NCBI GenBank assembly: GCA_016719405.1
Contig: JADJZE010000001.1
Location: forward strand, 496,001-560,000
Source of the DNA: Candidatus Aalborgicola lynettensis
Lineage (GTDB): Bacteria > Pseudomonadota > Gammaproteobacteria > Burkholderiales > Burkholderiaceae_C
Length of the DNA: 64,000 nucleotides
Direction of reading: 5' to 3'
Notes under the pieces: model-generated
Told to the model about the DNA's origin: nothing
Database searches by the model: none
Seen by the model: only the letters and a program-made list of their open reading frames with translations
Program-made: the position numbers and the translations under genes
In this document: positions 44,220-54,810 of the stretch, in pieces
Layout: each line of letters opens with the position of its first letter
How positions within the stretch are numbered: the first letter of the stretch is position 1

Positions 44220-45094
44220 TATGGGTTGTGTTTGGAGGTCATGCTCCAGTTGCCGCGGGTGTTGCTGGCCTGCTCGATCAGCCCTTCCAGGGCATCCGTG
44301 TTGCAGCTGGAGATCATCAATTCCAGCGCCTTGAGGTTGGCCTGGAAAATTTTGGATTGCGTGAGCAACTCTTCACGGTTGGAGATCAGAATGTCACGCC
44401 ACACTTTGGGGTCGCTGGCGGCGATGCGGGTGAAGTCGCGAAAGCCGGGGCCCGCCAGCGACAGGTAGTCCTTGCCCTGGGGTTGGCCGGAAATGGCATT
44501 CACCAGCGCAAAAGCAATCAAATGGGGCAGGTGGCTGACGGCGGCAAACGCTGCGTCATGTTGTTCCGGCGACATTTTGAGCACCCGGCAGCCCAGCGCC
44601 GTCCATACATCGACCGCTTTTTGGAGTTGCACGGTGAGGGTGCGTTCAATCGGGGTGATGATGACTTGGCGGCCGGTGTACAGATCGGGGTCAGCATGCT
44701 CGACCCCGGACACCTCTTTGCCGGTAATCGGGTGCGCCGGCACAAAAGACCCAATTTGCTCGCGCAGGGCGCGCCGACCGGCATCGATCACGTCGCGTTT
44801 GGTGGAACCCACATCCATGACCAGCATATTGGGCGTGACCAGATGTTTGATGGCTTTGAAGGTGGATTCAGTGGCGGCGACCGGCACGGCAATCAGCACG
44901 ATGTCAGCGCCGGAAACGGCCATCAGGGCCGATGGGGCTTCGATGTCGATGACGCCCATCATGCGGGCCCGCTCCGTGGTGCTGGGTGATTTGCTGTAGC
45001 CCACCACGCGTTTGACCAAACCAGCCCGGCGCAACGCCAACGCGAAGGAGCCACCCGTTAAGCCGCAACCAATCAAGCCGAGTTGTTCAAACAT
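44219..45094 (-). CDS. tyrA: Prephenate dehydrogenase
   Basis: 291 residues. Converts prephenate to 4-hydroxyphenylpyruvate with NAD in tyrosine synthesis. It starts with the nucleotide motif LGLIGCGLTGGSFALALRRA and has the catalytic region FVPAHPITGKEVSG and SHLPHLIAFALVN. Start 45094 was chosen at MFEQLGLIG. Its TAATG end overlaps aroA, so prephenate and chorismate genes are in one transcript with pheA and serC. Confidence 0.95.
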   Translation of the reverse strand: MFEQLGLIGCGLTGGSFALALRRAGLVKRVVGYSKSPSTTERARMMGVIDIEAPSALMAVSGADIVLIAVPVAATESTFKAIKHLVTPNMLVMDVGSTKRDVIDAGRRALREQIGSFVPAHPITGKEVSGVEHADPDLYTGRQVIITPIERTLTVQLQKAVDVWTALGCRVLKMSPEQHDAAFAAVSHLPHLIAFALVNAISGQPQGKDYLSLAGPGFRDFTRIAASDPKVWRDILISNREELLTQSKIFQANLKALELMISSCNTDALEGLIEQASNTRGNWSMTSKHNP

Positions 45095-45126
45095 AATTCT
45101 TCCTGAGGGAATCGGTTGGCATGGGA

Positions 45127-46209
45127 TCAGTCGGCCAGGGGGTAAGTCCCCAGAACTTTGTAAAAGGCGCACAAGCCCTGCAAATCCAGCAATGCGGCGG
45201 CGACTGCCGGCTGCGACGGATGCCCTTGCAAATCGATGTAGAAATAGTACTCCCACTGCCCAGAGCGCGCAGGACGGGATTCAAAGCGTGTCATGGAAAC
45301 GCCGTGCTTCTTGAGCGGCACCAGCATGTCGTGCACGGCGCCCGGTCGGTTGGGAACCGACACCACCAGACTGGTGCAGTCGCGCCCCGTAGCCTGCGGT
45401 GCAGGCATGGTGCTGGGCAGGCAAACCACCACAAAACGGGTGCGGTTGTAGGCGTCGTCCTGAATCGCGTGCGAGACCACATGCAGGCCAAATTCGGCCC
45501 CCGCGCGCTCACTGGCAATGCCAGCCCAGGCAGGGTTGGTAGCCGCCAAGCGCGCTCCTTCGGCGTTGCTCGATACCGCCCGTCGCTCGGCGTGGGGTAG
45601 ATGGGTGTTGAGCCACTGCTGGCATTGGGCCAGCGCCTGCGGATGGGCCAGAACGACTTCAATGCCGTCTATGGCAGTGGCGCTGCGCAGCAGGTTGTGG
45701 CGCACCAGCAAGCTGATCTCGCCCACGATGTGCAGCGGCGAATGCAGCAGCAAATCCAGTGAACGGGTTACCACCCCTTCGGTGCTGTTTTCAACCGCGA
45801 TCACACCAAATTCTGCCGACCCGGCGGTGGCCGCGTGGAAAACCTCGTCAAAACTGTTGCAGGGAATGTGCTGAATGCTGGAACCAAAAAAGCGCAGGGC
45901 AGCTTCTTCGGTGAAGGTGCCTTTGGGGCCCAGGTAGGCTACACGCTGTGGCGCTTCCAGTGCGCGGCAGGCGGACATCACCTCGCGCCAGATCATGGCC
46001 ACACTTTGGTTTTTTAATGGGCCAGCGTTGGCGTGCTGTAGGCTGGCAATGACCTGTGCTTCGCGTTCGGGGCGGAATACGGCTGAGCCTTCCACCCGTT
46101 TGATTTCGCCCACTTCGTGGGCCAGTGCCGCGCGGCGATTGAGGAGTGCGAGTAATTCCAGATCGACGGCATCGATTTGGACGCGGAGTTCAGGGAGTGT
46201 CTGTGCCAT
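45127..46209 (-). CDS. pheA: Bifunctional chorismate mutase / prephenate dehydratase
   Basis: 360 residues. Residues 1-90 are an AroQ-type chorismate mutase (LRVQIDAVDLELLALLNRRA). Residues about 93-275 are the dehydratase: VAYLGPKGTFTEEAA and GVIAVENSTEGVVTRSLDLL, and the catalytic Thr in NRTRFVV. The C-terminal ACT domain, VSVPNRPGAVHDMLVPLKKHGVS with ESRPARSGQWEYYFYID, gives phenylalanine feedback control. It makes phenylpyruvate. It begins 24 bases after serC. Confidence 0.96.
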   Translation of the reverse strand: MAQTLPELRVQIDAVDLELLALLNRRAALAHEVGEIKRVEGSAVFRPEREAQVIASLQHANAGPLKNQSVAMIWREVMSACRALEAPQRVAYLGPKGTFTEEAALRFFGSSIQHIPCNSFDEVFHAATAGSAEFGVIAVENSTEGVVTRSLDLLLHSPLHIVGEISLLVRHNLLRSATAIDGIEVVLAHPQALAQCQQWLNTHLPHAERRAVSSNAEGARLAATNPAWAGIASERAGAEFGLHVVSHAIQDDAYNRTRFVVVCLPSTMPAPQATGRDCTSLVVSVPNRPGAVHDMLVPLKKHGVSMTRFESRPARSGQWEYYFYIDLQGHPSQPAVAAALLDLQGLCAFYKVLGTYPLAD

Positions 46210-46233
46210 GGGGGTAGGGCGCGGAGGTGCCAG

Positions 46234-47361
46234 TCAGGCACCCGTGCGTTCAAATTCTCGCATGTAGCTGACCAATGTTTGCACGCCTTCCAGCGGCATG
46301 GCGTTGTAAATGCTGGCGCGCATCCCACCGACCGACTTGTGGCCTTTGAGCTGCAGCAAGCCCGCGGCTTGTGCGCCGGCCAGAAAGGCGTCATTGCGGG
46401 ACGCATCGCGCAAAAAGAAGGGAACATTCATGCGCGAGCGGCAGTGCGATTGCACCGTGTTGACATACAGGCTGGACGAATCAATGGCTTCGTAGAGCAG
46501 CGTGGCTTTCGCAATATTGCGTGCCTCCATGGCCGCAATGCCACCCTGGCGTTTAAGCCACTGGAACACCAGTCCCGCCATGTAAATACCGTAGGTCGGG
46601 GGCGTGTTGTACATGGACTGGTTGTCAGCCACGGTTTTGTAGTTGAAGGCGCTGGGGCATATGTCCATGGCGTGGCCCAGCAGGTCTTCACGTACCACCA
46701 CCACGGTGAGGCCTGCGGGCCCCAGGTTTTTTTGCGCCCCGGCAAACGCTAAGCCCACGCGACTCCAGTCGACTGGGCGGGATGCGACATGGGACGAAAA
46801 ATCAATCACCAGCGCCGCATCGGAACCGAGTGCCTTCAGATCCGGCAGGGTGTGGTATTCGACCCCGTTGATGGTCTCGTTGGTGCACAGGTGCACGTAA
46901 CTGGCTTGTGGACGCAGCTGCCAGCTGGAGGGCTCTGGCAGGCTGGTGTGACCGTCGGCCTGGTTAGTGGCTGCAACGTGCACATCACAATACTTGCGGG
47001 CTTCTTTCTGAGACTTGTCACTCCAGCTGCCGGTGACGACAAAGTCTGCATCGCCGTTGGTGCCAGTTTGAGCGCGATAGCGGCTCAGATTGAGCGGAAC
47101 GATGGCGTTCTCTGCCAGCCCGCCACCTTGCATGAACAGAATCTTGAAGTGGGCCGGCACAGCCAGCAGTTCACGCAGATCGGCCTCGGCCTGCGTGTAG
47201 ATGGACTGGAATTCCTTGCCGCGGTGGCTCATTTCCATGACGCCCATACCGCTGTGGCGGCCGTTGGCGTCCGGCCAGTCCAGCATTTCGGCTGCCGCTT
47301 GGGCCAGTACTTCAGGGGCGATGGTGGCAGGGCCGGCTGAGAAGTTGAAAGGACGTTGCAT
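46234..47361 (-). CDS. serC: Phosphoserine aminotransferase
   Basis: 375 residues, PLP enzyme for serine and pyridoxine synthesis. It opens with RPFNFSAGPATIAPEVL and has the family segments HRGKEFQSI, FMQGGGLAENA and VGLAFAGAQKNLGPAGLT with the PLP lysine, then MNVPFFLRD and KSVGGMRASIYNAM. Start 47361 gives the standard N-terminus. It is downstream of gyrA and opens the serC-pheA-tyrA-aroA/cmk series. Confidence 0.96.
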   Translation of the reverse strand: MQRPFNFSAGPATIAPEVLAQAAAEMLDWPDANGRHSGMGVMEMSHRGKEFQSIYTQAEADLRELLAVPAHFKILFMQGGGLAENAIVPLNLSRYRAQTGTNGDADFVVTGSWSDKSQKEARKYCDVHVAATNQADGHTSLPEPSSWQLRPQASYVHLCTNETINGVEYHTLPDLKALGSDAALVIDFSSHVASRPVDWSRVGLAFAGAQKNLGPAGLTVVVVREDLLGHAMDICPSAFNYKTVADNQSMYNTPPTYGIYMAGLVFQWLKRQGGIAAMEARNIAKATLLYEAIDSSSLYVNTVQSHCRSRMNVPFFLRDASRNDAFLAGAQAAGLLQLKGHKSVGGMRASIYNAMPLEGVQTLVSYMREFERTGA

Positions 47362-47382
47362 CAGTAATATTGGAGGTGAAAT

Positions 47383-47434
47383 CGGTGCTTTCCGCATGTC
47401 CAGCGTGCGTAAGTAGCTATAAAAATAATAGCAA

Positions 47435-47437
<3 letters not shown>
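47383..47437. repeat. Dispersed element between gyrA and serC
   Basis: Contains TGCTTTCCGCATGTCCAGCG, TGCGTAAGTAGCTATAAAAA and TAATAGCAAT. It fills most of the gap from the gyrA stop (47435-47437) to the serC start. Confidence 0.75.
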
Positions 47438-50074
<2,637 letters not shown>

Positions 50075-50303
50075 GGAATGCTTGTGGCTGGTCTAGGACA
50101 ATCCGGGATTCTACGGTGCTCTGGATGTGGCTCTCGGACAACGTCCTGAACATGGTCTGTAAGTGCGAATGTGTGTCGACAGACCGCTCAGTTAGGCATT
50201 CAGTCGTCTATGGCACAATCGGCGAAGAGTCGCAGGCGTTTGTCGCGGAGTCTTCGTTTTTTATTCGCAGCGCTGCTGCAGTTTGTTTTGCCAAAGGTAA
50301 GTC

Positions 50304-50969
50304 ATGAAAAAATTGAACAAAGTTGCCATCCTGATCGCCACTGCCGCAGTGACAACAGTTGCAGGTGCACAAGAGATCCACAACTGGAGGAGTGCTGCAG
50401 GCGATGTCTGGAAGAACGTTGACGGACAATGCTGGCGTGATGCGAGCTGGACTCCCGCTACAGCCGCTCCTGGATGTGATGGGATGCTGGCTGCCCCCAA
50501 ATCGGCACCAGTTGCGGCCCCCGCAGCTACATCATCGACCGGATCTCCTTCTGCACCATCGACTGCTGCAGCGGCACCCGTGGCCGCTCCGGCACCTGCT
50601 GCCGCAGCTGCGCCAGCCAAGGTAACCTTTGCTGCAGATGCCTTTTTTGACTTCGACAAGGCTATTTTGAAGGCAGAAGGCAAAGCGAAGATGGATGACT
50701 TGGTGAACAAAGTCAAAGGCATCAGTTTGGAGGTGATCATCGCTGTGGGCCATACTGATGCAGTCGGTGCGGATGGCTACAACCAAAAGTTGTCGGTTGC
50801 GCGTTCAGAGGCGGTTAAAGCGTATCTGGTTTCCAAGGGCATTGAGAAGAGTCGTGTCTACACTGAGGGCAAAGGTGAAAAGAGCCCGGTTGCTGACAAT
50901 AAAACCAAAGAAGGTCGTGCGAAAAATCGCCGTGTAGAAATTGAGTTGGTCGGTACCCGCGCTAAGTAA
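50304..50969 (+). CDS. ompA: OmpA-family peptidoglycan-binding outer-membrane protein
   Basis: 221 residues. Signal peptide 1-22 (VAILIATAAVTTVAGA). After a short Trp/Cys-containing region (NWRSAAGDVWKNVDGQCWRD) comes an Ala/Pro-rich linker, then the OmpA C-terminal domain: AFFDFDKAILKAEGKAKMDD, VGHTDAVGADGYNQKLSVAR and NRRVEIELVG bind diaminopimelate in peptidoglycan. There is no eight-strand barrel, so this is the short OmpA/Pal-like form common in betaproteobacteria. A strong terminator follows. Confidence 0.92.
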   Translation: MKKLNKVAILIATAAVTTVAGAQEIHNWRSAAGDVWKNVDGQCWRDASWTPATAAPGCDGMLAAPKSAPVAAPAATSSTGSPSAPSTAAAAPVAAPAPAAAAAPAKVTFAADAFFDFDKAILKAEGKAKMDDLVNKVKGISLEVIIAVGHTDAVGADGYNQKLSVARSEAVKAYLVSKGIEKSRVYTEGKGEKSPVADNKTKEGRAKNRRVEIELVGTRAK

Positions 50970-50992
50970 TTGGAGTACGTGTGCGAATTTGC

Positions 50993-51016
50993 AAAAACCC
51001 GCTTCGGCGGGTTTTT
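50993..51016 (+). terminator. Rho-independent terminator after ompA
   Basis: AAAAACCCGC and GCGGGTTTTT form a 10-bp stem around the stable TTCG tetraloop, then GTTTTG. Textbook form. Confidence 0.93.
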
Positions 51017-51064
51017 GTTTTGCGGTTTGCAAATATATAAAACCTTTCTGAACAATATCAGCGC

Positions 51065-51784
51065 ATGAGTAATACCTTGAACGCAGACCCATCGGAGTTG
51101 GCAAAATTTTCAGATCTGGCCCATCGATGGTGGGATTTGGATGGTGAGTTTCGTCCATTGCACCAGATTAATCCGCTGCGCCTGCAATGGATCGACGCAA
51201 TCGCATCGTTGGATGGGCGTCGGGTGCTGGATGTGGGGTGTGGTGGCGGGATATTGGCGGATTCCATGGCGCGCAAAGGAGCGTCGGTCCTCGGTATTGA
51301 TTTGGCGACCAGGGCCTTGAAAGTTGCGGAGCTGCACGCGCTGGAAGCACAAACTCCCAACATTGATTACTGCGAAGTTAGTGTGGAAACTCTGGCGGAA
51401 CAACAACCTGCCCGGTTTGATGTTGTTACTTGCATGGAAATGCTTGAACATGTTCCAAGTCCAGTCTCGGTCGTGCATGCATGTTCTAGCTTAGTCAAGC
51501 CAGGCGGGTGGGTGTTTTTTTCTACGTTGAATCGCAGTGCCAAGTCCTTTTTGTTCGCAATAGTGGGTGCGGAATACATACTGGATCTGGTTCCTCGGGG
51601 AACGCACGAGTACAGCAAAATGATCAAACCCAGCGAGTTGGCCGGTTATTGTCGTCAAGCCGGATTGGATATTGGGCACACCAGTGGGTTGGAGTACAAC
51701 CCGCTGAATAAACGGTATACGCTGAGCTCCGACACGTCGGTTAACTATATGTTCGCGGCGCGACGGCCAGTATTGGGGGAGTGA
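51065..51784 (+). CDS. ubiG: Ubiquinone biosynthesis O-methyltransferase
   Basis: 239 residues. SAM-dependent enzyme for both O-methylations in ubiquinone synthesis. It has the family start DPSELAKFSDLAHRWWDLDG and EFRPLHQINPLRLQWI, SAM motif I VLDVGCGGGILAD and the motif TCMEMLEHVP. The region FLFAIVGAEYILDLVPRGTH is the membrane-binding insertion. Its TGA overlaps the gph start. Confidence 0.96.
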   Translation: MSNTLNADPSELAKFSDLAHRWWDLDGEFRPLHQINPLRLQWIDAIASLDGRRVLDVGCGGGILADSMARKGASVLGIDLATRALKVAELHALEAQTPNIDYCEVSVETLAEQQPARFDVVTCMEMLEHVPSPVSVVHACSSLVKPGGWVFFSTLNRSAKSFLFAIVGAEYILDLVPRGTHEYSKMIKPSELAGYCRQAGLDIGHTSGLEYNPLNKRYTLSSDTSVNYMFAARRPVLGE

Positions 51785-52464
51785 TGGAGTTCACTCGGGA
51801 CATTGCTGCGGTATTGTTCGACTTGGATGGCACGCTCATCGATAGCGCGCCCGATTTGGGGGCTGCGGCTGACCAGATGCGAGTCGAGCGGGGTTTGCCA
51901 TCGCTTCCATTGGAGCGCTATCGGCCCATGGCAGGTGCAGGTGCGCGTGGAATGCTGAATGTAGCGTTTGACATGGACGTCGATGACGCTCGGTTTGAAA
52001 CGATGCGCGAGGAATTTTTTGTCAATTACTCGCGTTGTATGACGCAGCGCACAAGCGTATTCGCCGGCGTTGAGGAACTCATCGGTGAAATTATTCTTCG
52101 AAAAATGGCCTGGGGCGTTGTGACCAACAAGTCCTCGCGTTTTACTGTTCCGTTGACCCAGGCAATGTCGTTGTTTGATAGTGCCAAGGCTATCGTGAGT
52201 GGCGATACAACACCGTATTCAAAACCTCATCCCGAGCCGTTACTGGAGGCTGCAAGGCGTTTGGGGGTTGCTCCTGATCAGTGTATCTACGTTGGTGATG
52301 ATGAACGTGATGTGGTTGCTGGATTAGCTGCGGGAATGTTGACTGTCGCAGCGCGCTACGGGTATCTCGGCGACAAAGGTAACACCAGCGACTGGGGGGC
52401 GCACGCCGAAATTGATTCTCCGTTGACTTTGCTGCAGTTGCTGGCCATGCACAGAGGTCAGTGA
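51784..52464 (+). CDS. gph: Phosphoglycolate phosphatase
   Basis: 226 residues of the HAD superfamily. Motif I is LFDLDGTLIDSAPD with the nucleophile Asp, motif II VVTNKSSRF, the conserved Lys in SKPHPEPLLEA and motif IV YVGDDERDV. Removes 2-phosphoglycolate formed in DNA repair and photorespiration-like reactions. I chose ATG at 51784, overlapping the ubiG stop as TGATG; GTG at 51781 is an alternative. Confidence 0.92.
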   Translation: MEFTRDIAAVLFDLDGTLIDSAPDLGAAADQMRVERGLPSLPLERYRPMAGAGARGMLNVAFDMDVDDARFETMREEFFVNYSRCMTQRTSVFAGVEELIGEIILRKMAWGVVTNKSSRFTVPLTQAMSLFDSAKAIVSGDTTPYSKPHPEPLLEAARRLGVAPDQCIYVGDDERDVVAGLAAGMLTVAARYGYLGDKGNTSDWGAHAEIDSPLTLLQLLAMHRGQ

Positions 52465-52505
52465 TGGGGTTTTGCAACACCCTTTATGTTGGATGTAACA
52501 GTTCT

Positions 52506-52534
52506 TTGCAATAGCATAAATGTGTCGCTATACT
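52506..52534 (+). promoter_or_regulatory. Sigma-70 promoter of the riboswitch transcript
   Basis: The -35 box TTGCAA (52506-52511) and -10 box TATACT (52529-52534) are separated by exactly 17 bases. Transcription should start near 52541, about 60 bases before the aptamer. Confidence 0.75.
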
Positions 52535-52594
52535 GTGTTCAACAGGATTGCCATTTATGTGGCAGGTGTTCGCGACCAGTAGGCGGCTCTTCGG

Positions 52595-52690
52595 AGTAAA
52601 GCTGGTAAGGGCAAACTTGGCGAAAGCCAAGGACGCAAAGCTTCCGGGCTACATGACTCAGGTCATTTGCCAGCGGGGTTGCCTTCGATT
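52595..52690 (+). promoter_or_regulatory. Cyclic-di-GMP-I riboswitch (GEMM-I)
   Basis: The conserved aptamer core is present in the right order: AAGGGCAAAC, a stem TTGGC/GCCAA closed by a GAAA tetraloop (52622-52625), GGACGCAAAGC, CTTCCGGGCTA, a hairpin ATGAC/GTCAT, and the distal CAGCGGGGTTGCC that matches the Vibrio Vc2 aptamer end. The GAAA loop and its receptor side are both recognisable. A second hairpin follows immediately, and the next start codon lies about 50 bases on, so the RNA should control the downstream gene in response to c-di-GMP. Confidence 0.92.
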
Positions 52691-52700
52691 TTTTTCGAAG
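52683..52700 (+). other. Expression-platform hairpin
   Basis: CTTCGA and TCGAAG form a 6-bp stem around six T's directly after the aptamer. Its left flank overlaps the aptamer's last strand (GGGGTTGCC), so alternative pairing is possible. A long T-run after the stem is lacking, so whether it terminates transcription or masks translation is unclear. Confidence 0.5.
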
Positions 52701-52742
52701 TGGCGTTGCCCTTATTTGTTTATTCAAACTAAAGGCAGCGGT

Positions 52743-53093
52743 ATGACAAAGCTATCCAATCGTAATATCCCAGTCGAGCAATGGCCTGAATCGCTCGAAA
52801 TTCTCCGTCATTTGGCATCTCAAGCAGAGCCAAAGCCGATTAAGGATTTAGCGCGCGACGTTCAGGCGCCTGAAATCTCCACCCGCAACCGTTTGGCGAA
52901 GCTGGAGACTGTAGGTACAGTCCGGGCGATGCGTTGCACAACCACTCTTGCTCCCGGTAAGCAGGTAAAGTGTACGCATTATGTAATCACGCAATATGGG
53001 CGCGACTGCGCTGGAATGCGGGTGCAATCCCAAACACGTCCTTTTAAACTCGGCGTTAACAGTGTGTTCGCTCTTGCGAGTGCGATGGATTAG
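52743..53093 (+). CDS. Small winged-helix-like protein under c-di-GMP riboswitch control
   Basis: 116 residues. The central part (SLEILRHLASQAEPKPIKDL, then VQAPEISTRNRLAKLETVGT) has the helix-turn-helix pattern of small winged-helix regulators, followed by a wing-like THYVITQYGRD. A C-terminal tail (FKLGVNSVFALASAMD) follows. I do not recognise a named family. Preceded by the riboswitch and its promoter, it is likely made only at certain c-di-GMP levels. It ends 25 bases before the convergent PilZ gene, so the two may interfere or work in the same response. Confidence 0.82.
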   Translation: MTKLSNRNIPVEQWPESLEILRHLASQAEPKPIKDLARDVQAPEISTRNRLAKLETVGTVRAMRCTTTLAPGKQVKCTHYVITQYGRDCAGMRVQSQTRPFKLGVNSVFALASAMD

Positions 53094-53118
53094 GAAAAGT
53101 CCCTGGCAAAGAGGTGTT

Positions 53119-53826
53119 TCAGGTTTGAGGGTTTTGGGTAACGAAATGAAGCACCAGTTTGTCGTGTTGGGTCAAGTTGCTAAATGCGGTACCAACGTAG
53201 AACAGGCCGTCGTTCGCACCTTGATTGCTGTGACAAACCCGTCCCATGATGGTGAGTTCTATAGGGGTATTGTCGAATACCACTGATATACCAAGAATGA
53301 TAGTCGCACCCACAGTTGAGATGGCGACGTCCGACTTGATCATGGCCCCCGCCATGCTGATATCTACCAGGGTCACTTCAATTGCTGCAGGCTCGGGTGT
53401 TGAGTGAGTGGGAGCCGATTTAATGGTGGTGGGCCATGAAGTTTTGGTGCGCATTGATTGGCGCACTTGTCGTGCATCGACTTGAGCGGGGTATGCCAGC
53501 AATGCATAAGCGAATGGTTTTTCAAATGTTTGGAGTACCTTGCTCAGAAATGAGAATTCGTACTGTCCGGTAAAACCTCGTATGACGCAAATGTCTCCAG
53601 CTACTAGTTCTGTTTTTTCGCCGTCCGGTCCTACCGGGCCAACCATTACTCCTTTACCTTCGATTGCACCGAAAAATTGGCCCTCTTTTTTACTGGCGCC
53701 CTCTGCGATTCGCCGTGTCTGTAATGCCATGCCTGCGCGCAACCCCAATGATTTCAGGGGCATTCGGGTGACTCCCTCGGTGGCGCTGTCATCTATATTT
53801 CCAAATTCGTCTTGCTCGGAGTTCAT
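53119..53826 (-). CDS. PilZ-domain flagellar brake protein (YcgR-like)
   Basis: 235 residues. The N-terminal half (about 20-120) resembles the YcgR N-terminal domain: LGLRAGMALQTRRI, GDICVIRGFTGQYEFSFLSK and FAYALLAYPAQV. The C-terminal PilZ domain has the c-di-GMP motif RxxxR in VRQSMRTKT and the second motif DISMAGAM (D-x-S-x-x-G). Binding c-di-GMP normally lets this type slow the flagellar motor. The gene converges on the riboswitch-controlled gene. Confidence 0.87.
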   Translation of the reverse strand: MNSEQDEFGNIDDSATEGVTRMPLKSLGLRAGMALQTRRIAEGASKKEGQFFGAIEGKGVMVGPVGPDGEKTELVAGDICVIRGFTGQYEFSFLSKVLQTFEKPFAYALLAYPAQVDARQVRQSMRTKTSWPTTIKSAPTHSTPEPAAIEVTLVDISMAGAMIKSDVAISTVGATIILGISVVFDNTPIELTIMGRVCHSNQGANDGLFYVGTAFSNLTQHDKLVLHFVTQNPQT

Positions 53827-54203
53827 GGTGAGGTTTGGTGGCTAGTGCCTGGGTGGTTAGACCCGCGTATGGTAGCGGAAGCTGGAAATCAGGTGAATTG
53901 ATCCGAGAAAATCCATTAGGCGCACCTTCGGTGCTGCTGGCGTTGGGCATTTGCGCACTTTGGCCCCTTGGCCGAGCTGGCACAGGCTCGACAGAAGGTT
54001 GGCCGCACTGCCCTCGCTGCCATCCCAAGCCCTAATGGACTTTCTCGGTTGATGCGAGAGGAAACGAAAAAGCCGTTCATAAGAACGGCTTTTTGCTTTG
54101 CTGGTAGCGCACCCGTTACAAACGGCAAACTTTCAACCGATCGCGGTGCAACCAGTGGCTGCAACTGCTAAGGTGAAAAGCTTGTGCGAATTTGCCAATA
54201 AAT
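53827..54203. other. Intergenic stretch without a supported gene
   Basis: 377 bases between the PilZ gene and rpsT. Apart from the terminator at 54067-54094 I see no gene; a plus-strand frame (53835-54035) contains NPLGAPSVLLALGICALWP but has no start context or family match. Confidence 0.5.
54067..54094 (-). terminator. Terminator after rpsT
   Basis: AAAAAGCCGTTC and GAACGGCTTTTT form a perfect 12-bp stem with an ATAA loop. It lies downstream of rpsT on the minus strand and works in both directions. Confidence 0.88.
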
Positions 54204-54503
54204 CTAGGCTGCAAGTGCCAATGTTTTCACCTTGGCGGCCAATCGGCTTTTATCGCGGGCTGCTTTGTTTTTGTGGAAGATGCCCTTGTCGGCAACGGTG
54301 TCCACCACAGCCTGCATTTTGCCGAACAATTCAGCGGCTTTGACTTTATCACCAGCCAAAACGGCCTTCTCAACGTTTTTTACCGCGGTGCGGTACTTCG
54401 AGCGCATAGAGGTGTTTGCTGCGTTGATCTTGATGTCTTGACGAACGCGTTTACGGCCCGACGCCAAGCGCGGGTTCTTTTTCTTGGGTTTTCCAGATGC
54501 CAT
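54204..54503 (-). CDS. rpsT: 30S ribosomal protein S20
   Basis: 99 residues, helical and basic primary-binding protein of the small subunit: MASGKPKKKNPRLASGRKRV, NTSMRSKYRTAVKNVEKAV and GIFHKNKAARDKSRLAAKV are family signatures. The start at 54503 is the usual N-terminus. A terminator follows at 54094. Confidence 0.96.
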   Translation of the reverse strand: MASGKPKKKNPRLASGRKRVRQDIKINAANTSMRSKYRTAVKNVEKAVLAGDKVKAAELFGKMQAVVDTVADKGIFHKNKAARDKSRLAAKVKTLALAA

Positions 54504-54612
54504 GTTAATTTTTCCTTGTGTCTGAGGATGATGCCAGCAAAGTCGACCATTATAACGCAACGGACGGGGTCATTGAAAATTTGGAGTGCGATTCAAAGTG
54601 ATGTGTCGCCCA

Positions 54613-54777
54613 TCAAACCGCATACAGATAGTTGGTAGCCCAGTAACTTTGCCATTTACCATTGAGGCGACTCACCTGTAGCGCCAGCATATGTTCGGCG
54701 TTTTCGGACGTCCACCACGAACCCGGTAGTTTCGGAGGCTTTTGCACAACGTATCGGTGTGCACTCTCTATCTCCCC
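54613..54777 (-). mobile_element. Remnant of a transposase C-terminus (ISKra4-like)
   Basis: Within the 307 bases between rpsT and the ferredoxin reductase gene, the minus strand reads GEIESAHRYVVQKPPKLPGS, then WWTSENAEHMLALQVSRLNG and KWQSYWATNYLYAV before a TGA at 54613-54615. The pattern ESAHRxVVQ, WWxxxNAxxMLALxxxRxNGxWxxYW matches the end of ISKra4-type transposases. No catalytic part or inverted repeats remain, so it is a dead relic. Confidence 0.6.
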
Positions 54778-54800
54778 GAAAGCCCCCGGGCTTTTCGGGG
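54774..54800 (-). terminator. Hairpin after the ferredoxin reductase gene
   Basis: CCCCGAAAGCCC pairs with GGGCTTTTCGGGG with one bulged T. It begins 11 bases beyond the reductase stop (minus strand). No T-run follows, so termination strength is uncertain. Confidence 0.5.
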
Positions 54801-54810
54801 GGGATGGTTA

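Noticed and set aside
53835..54035. Plus-strand frame with NPLGAPSVLLALGICALWP
   Set aside because: Faintly like a membrane subunit fragment, but it has no start context, no family match and ends in low-quality sequence.
53827..54203. tRNA or small RNA gene in the gap before rpsT
   Set aside because: No cloverleaf or TTCGA-type loop arrangement was found; only the terminator hairpin is clear.
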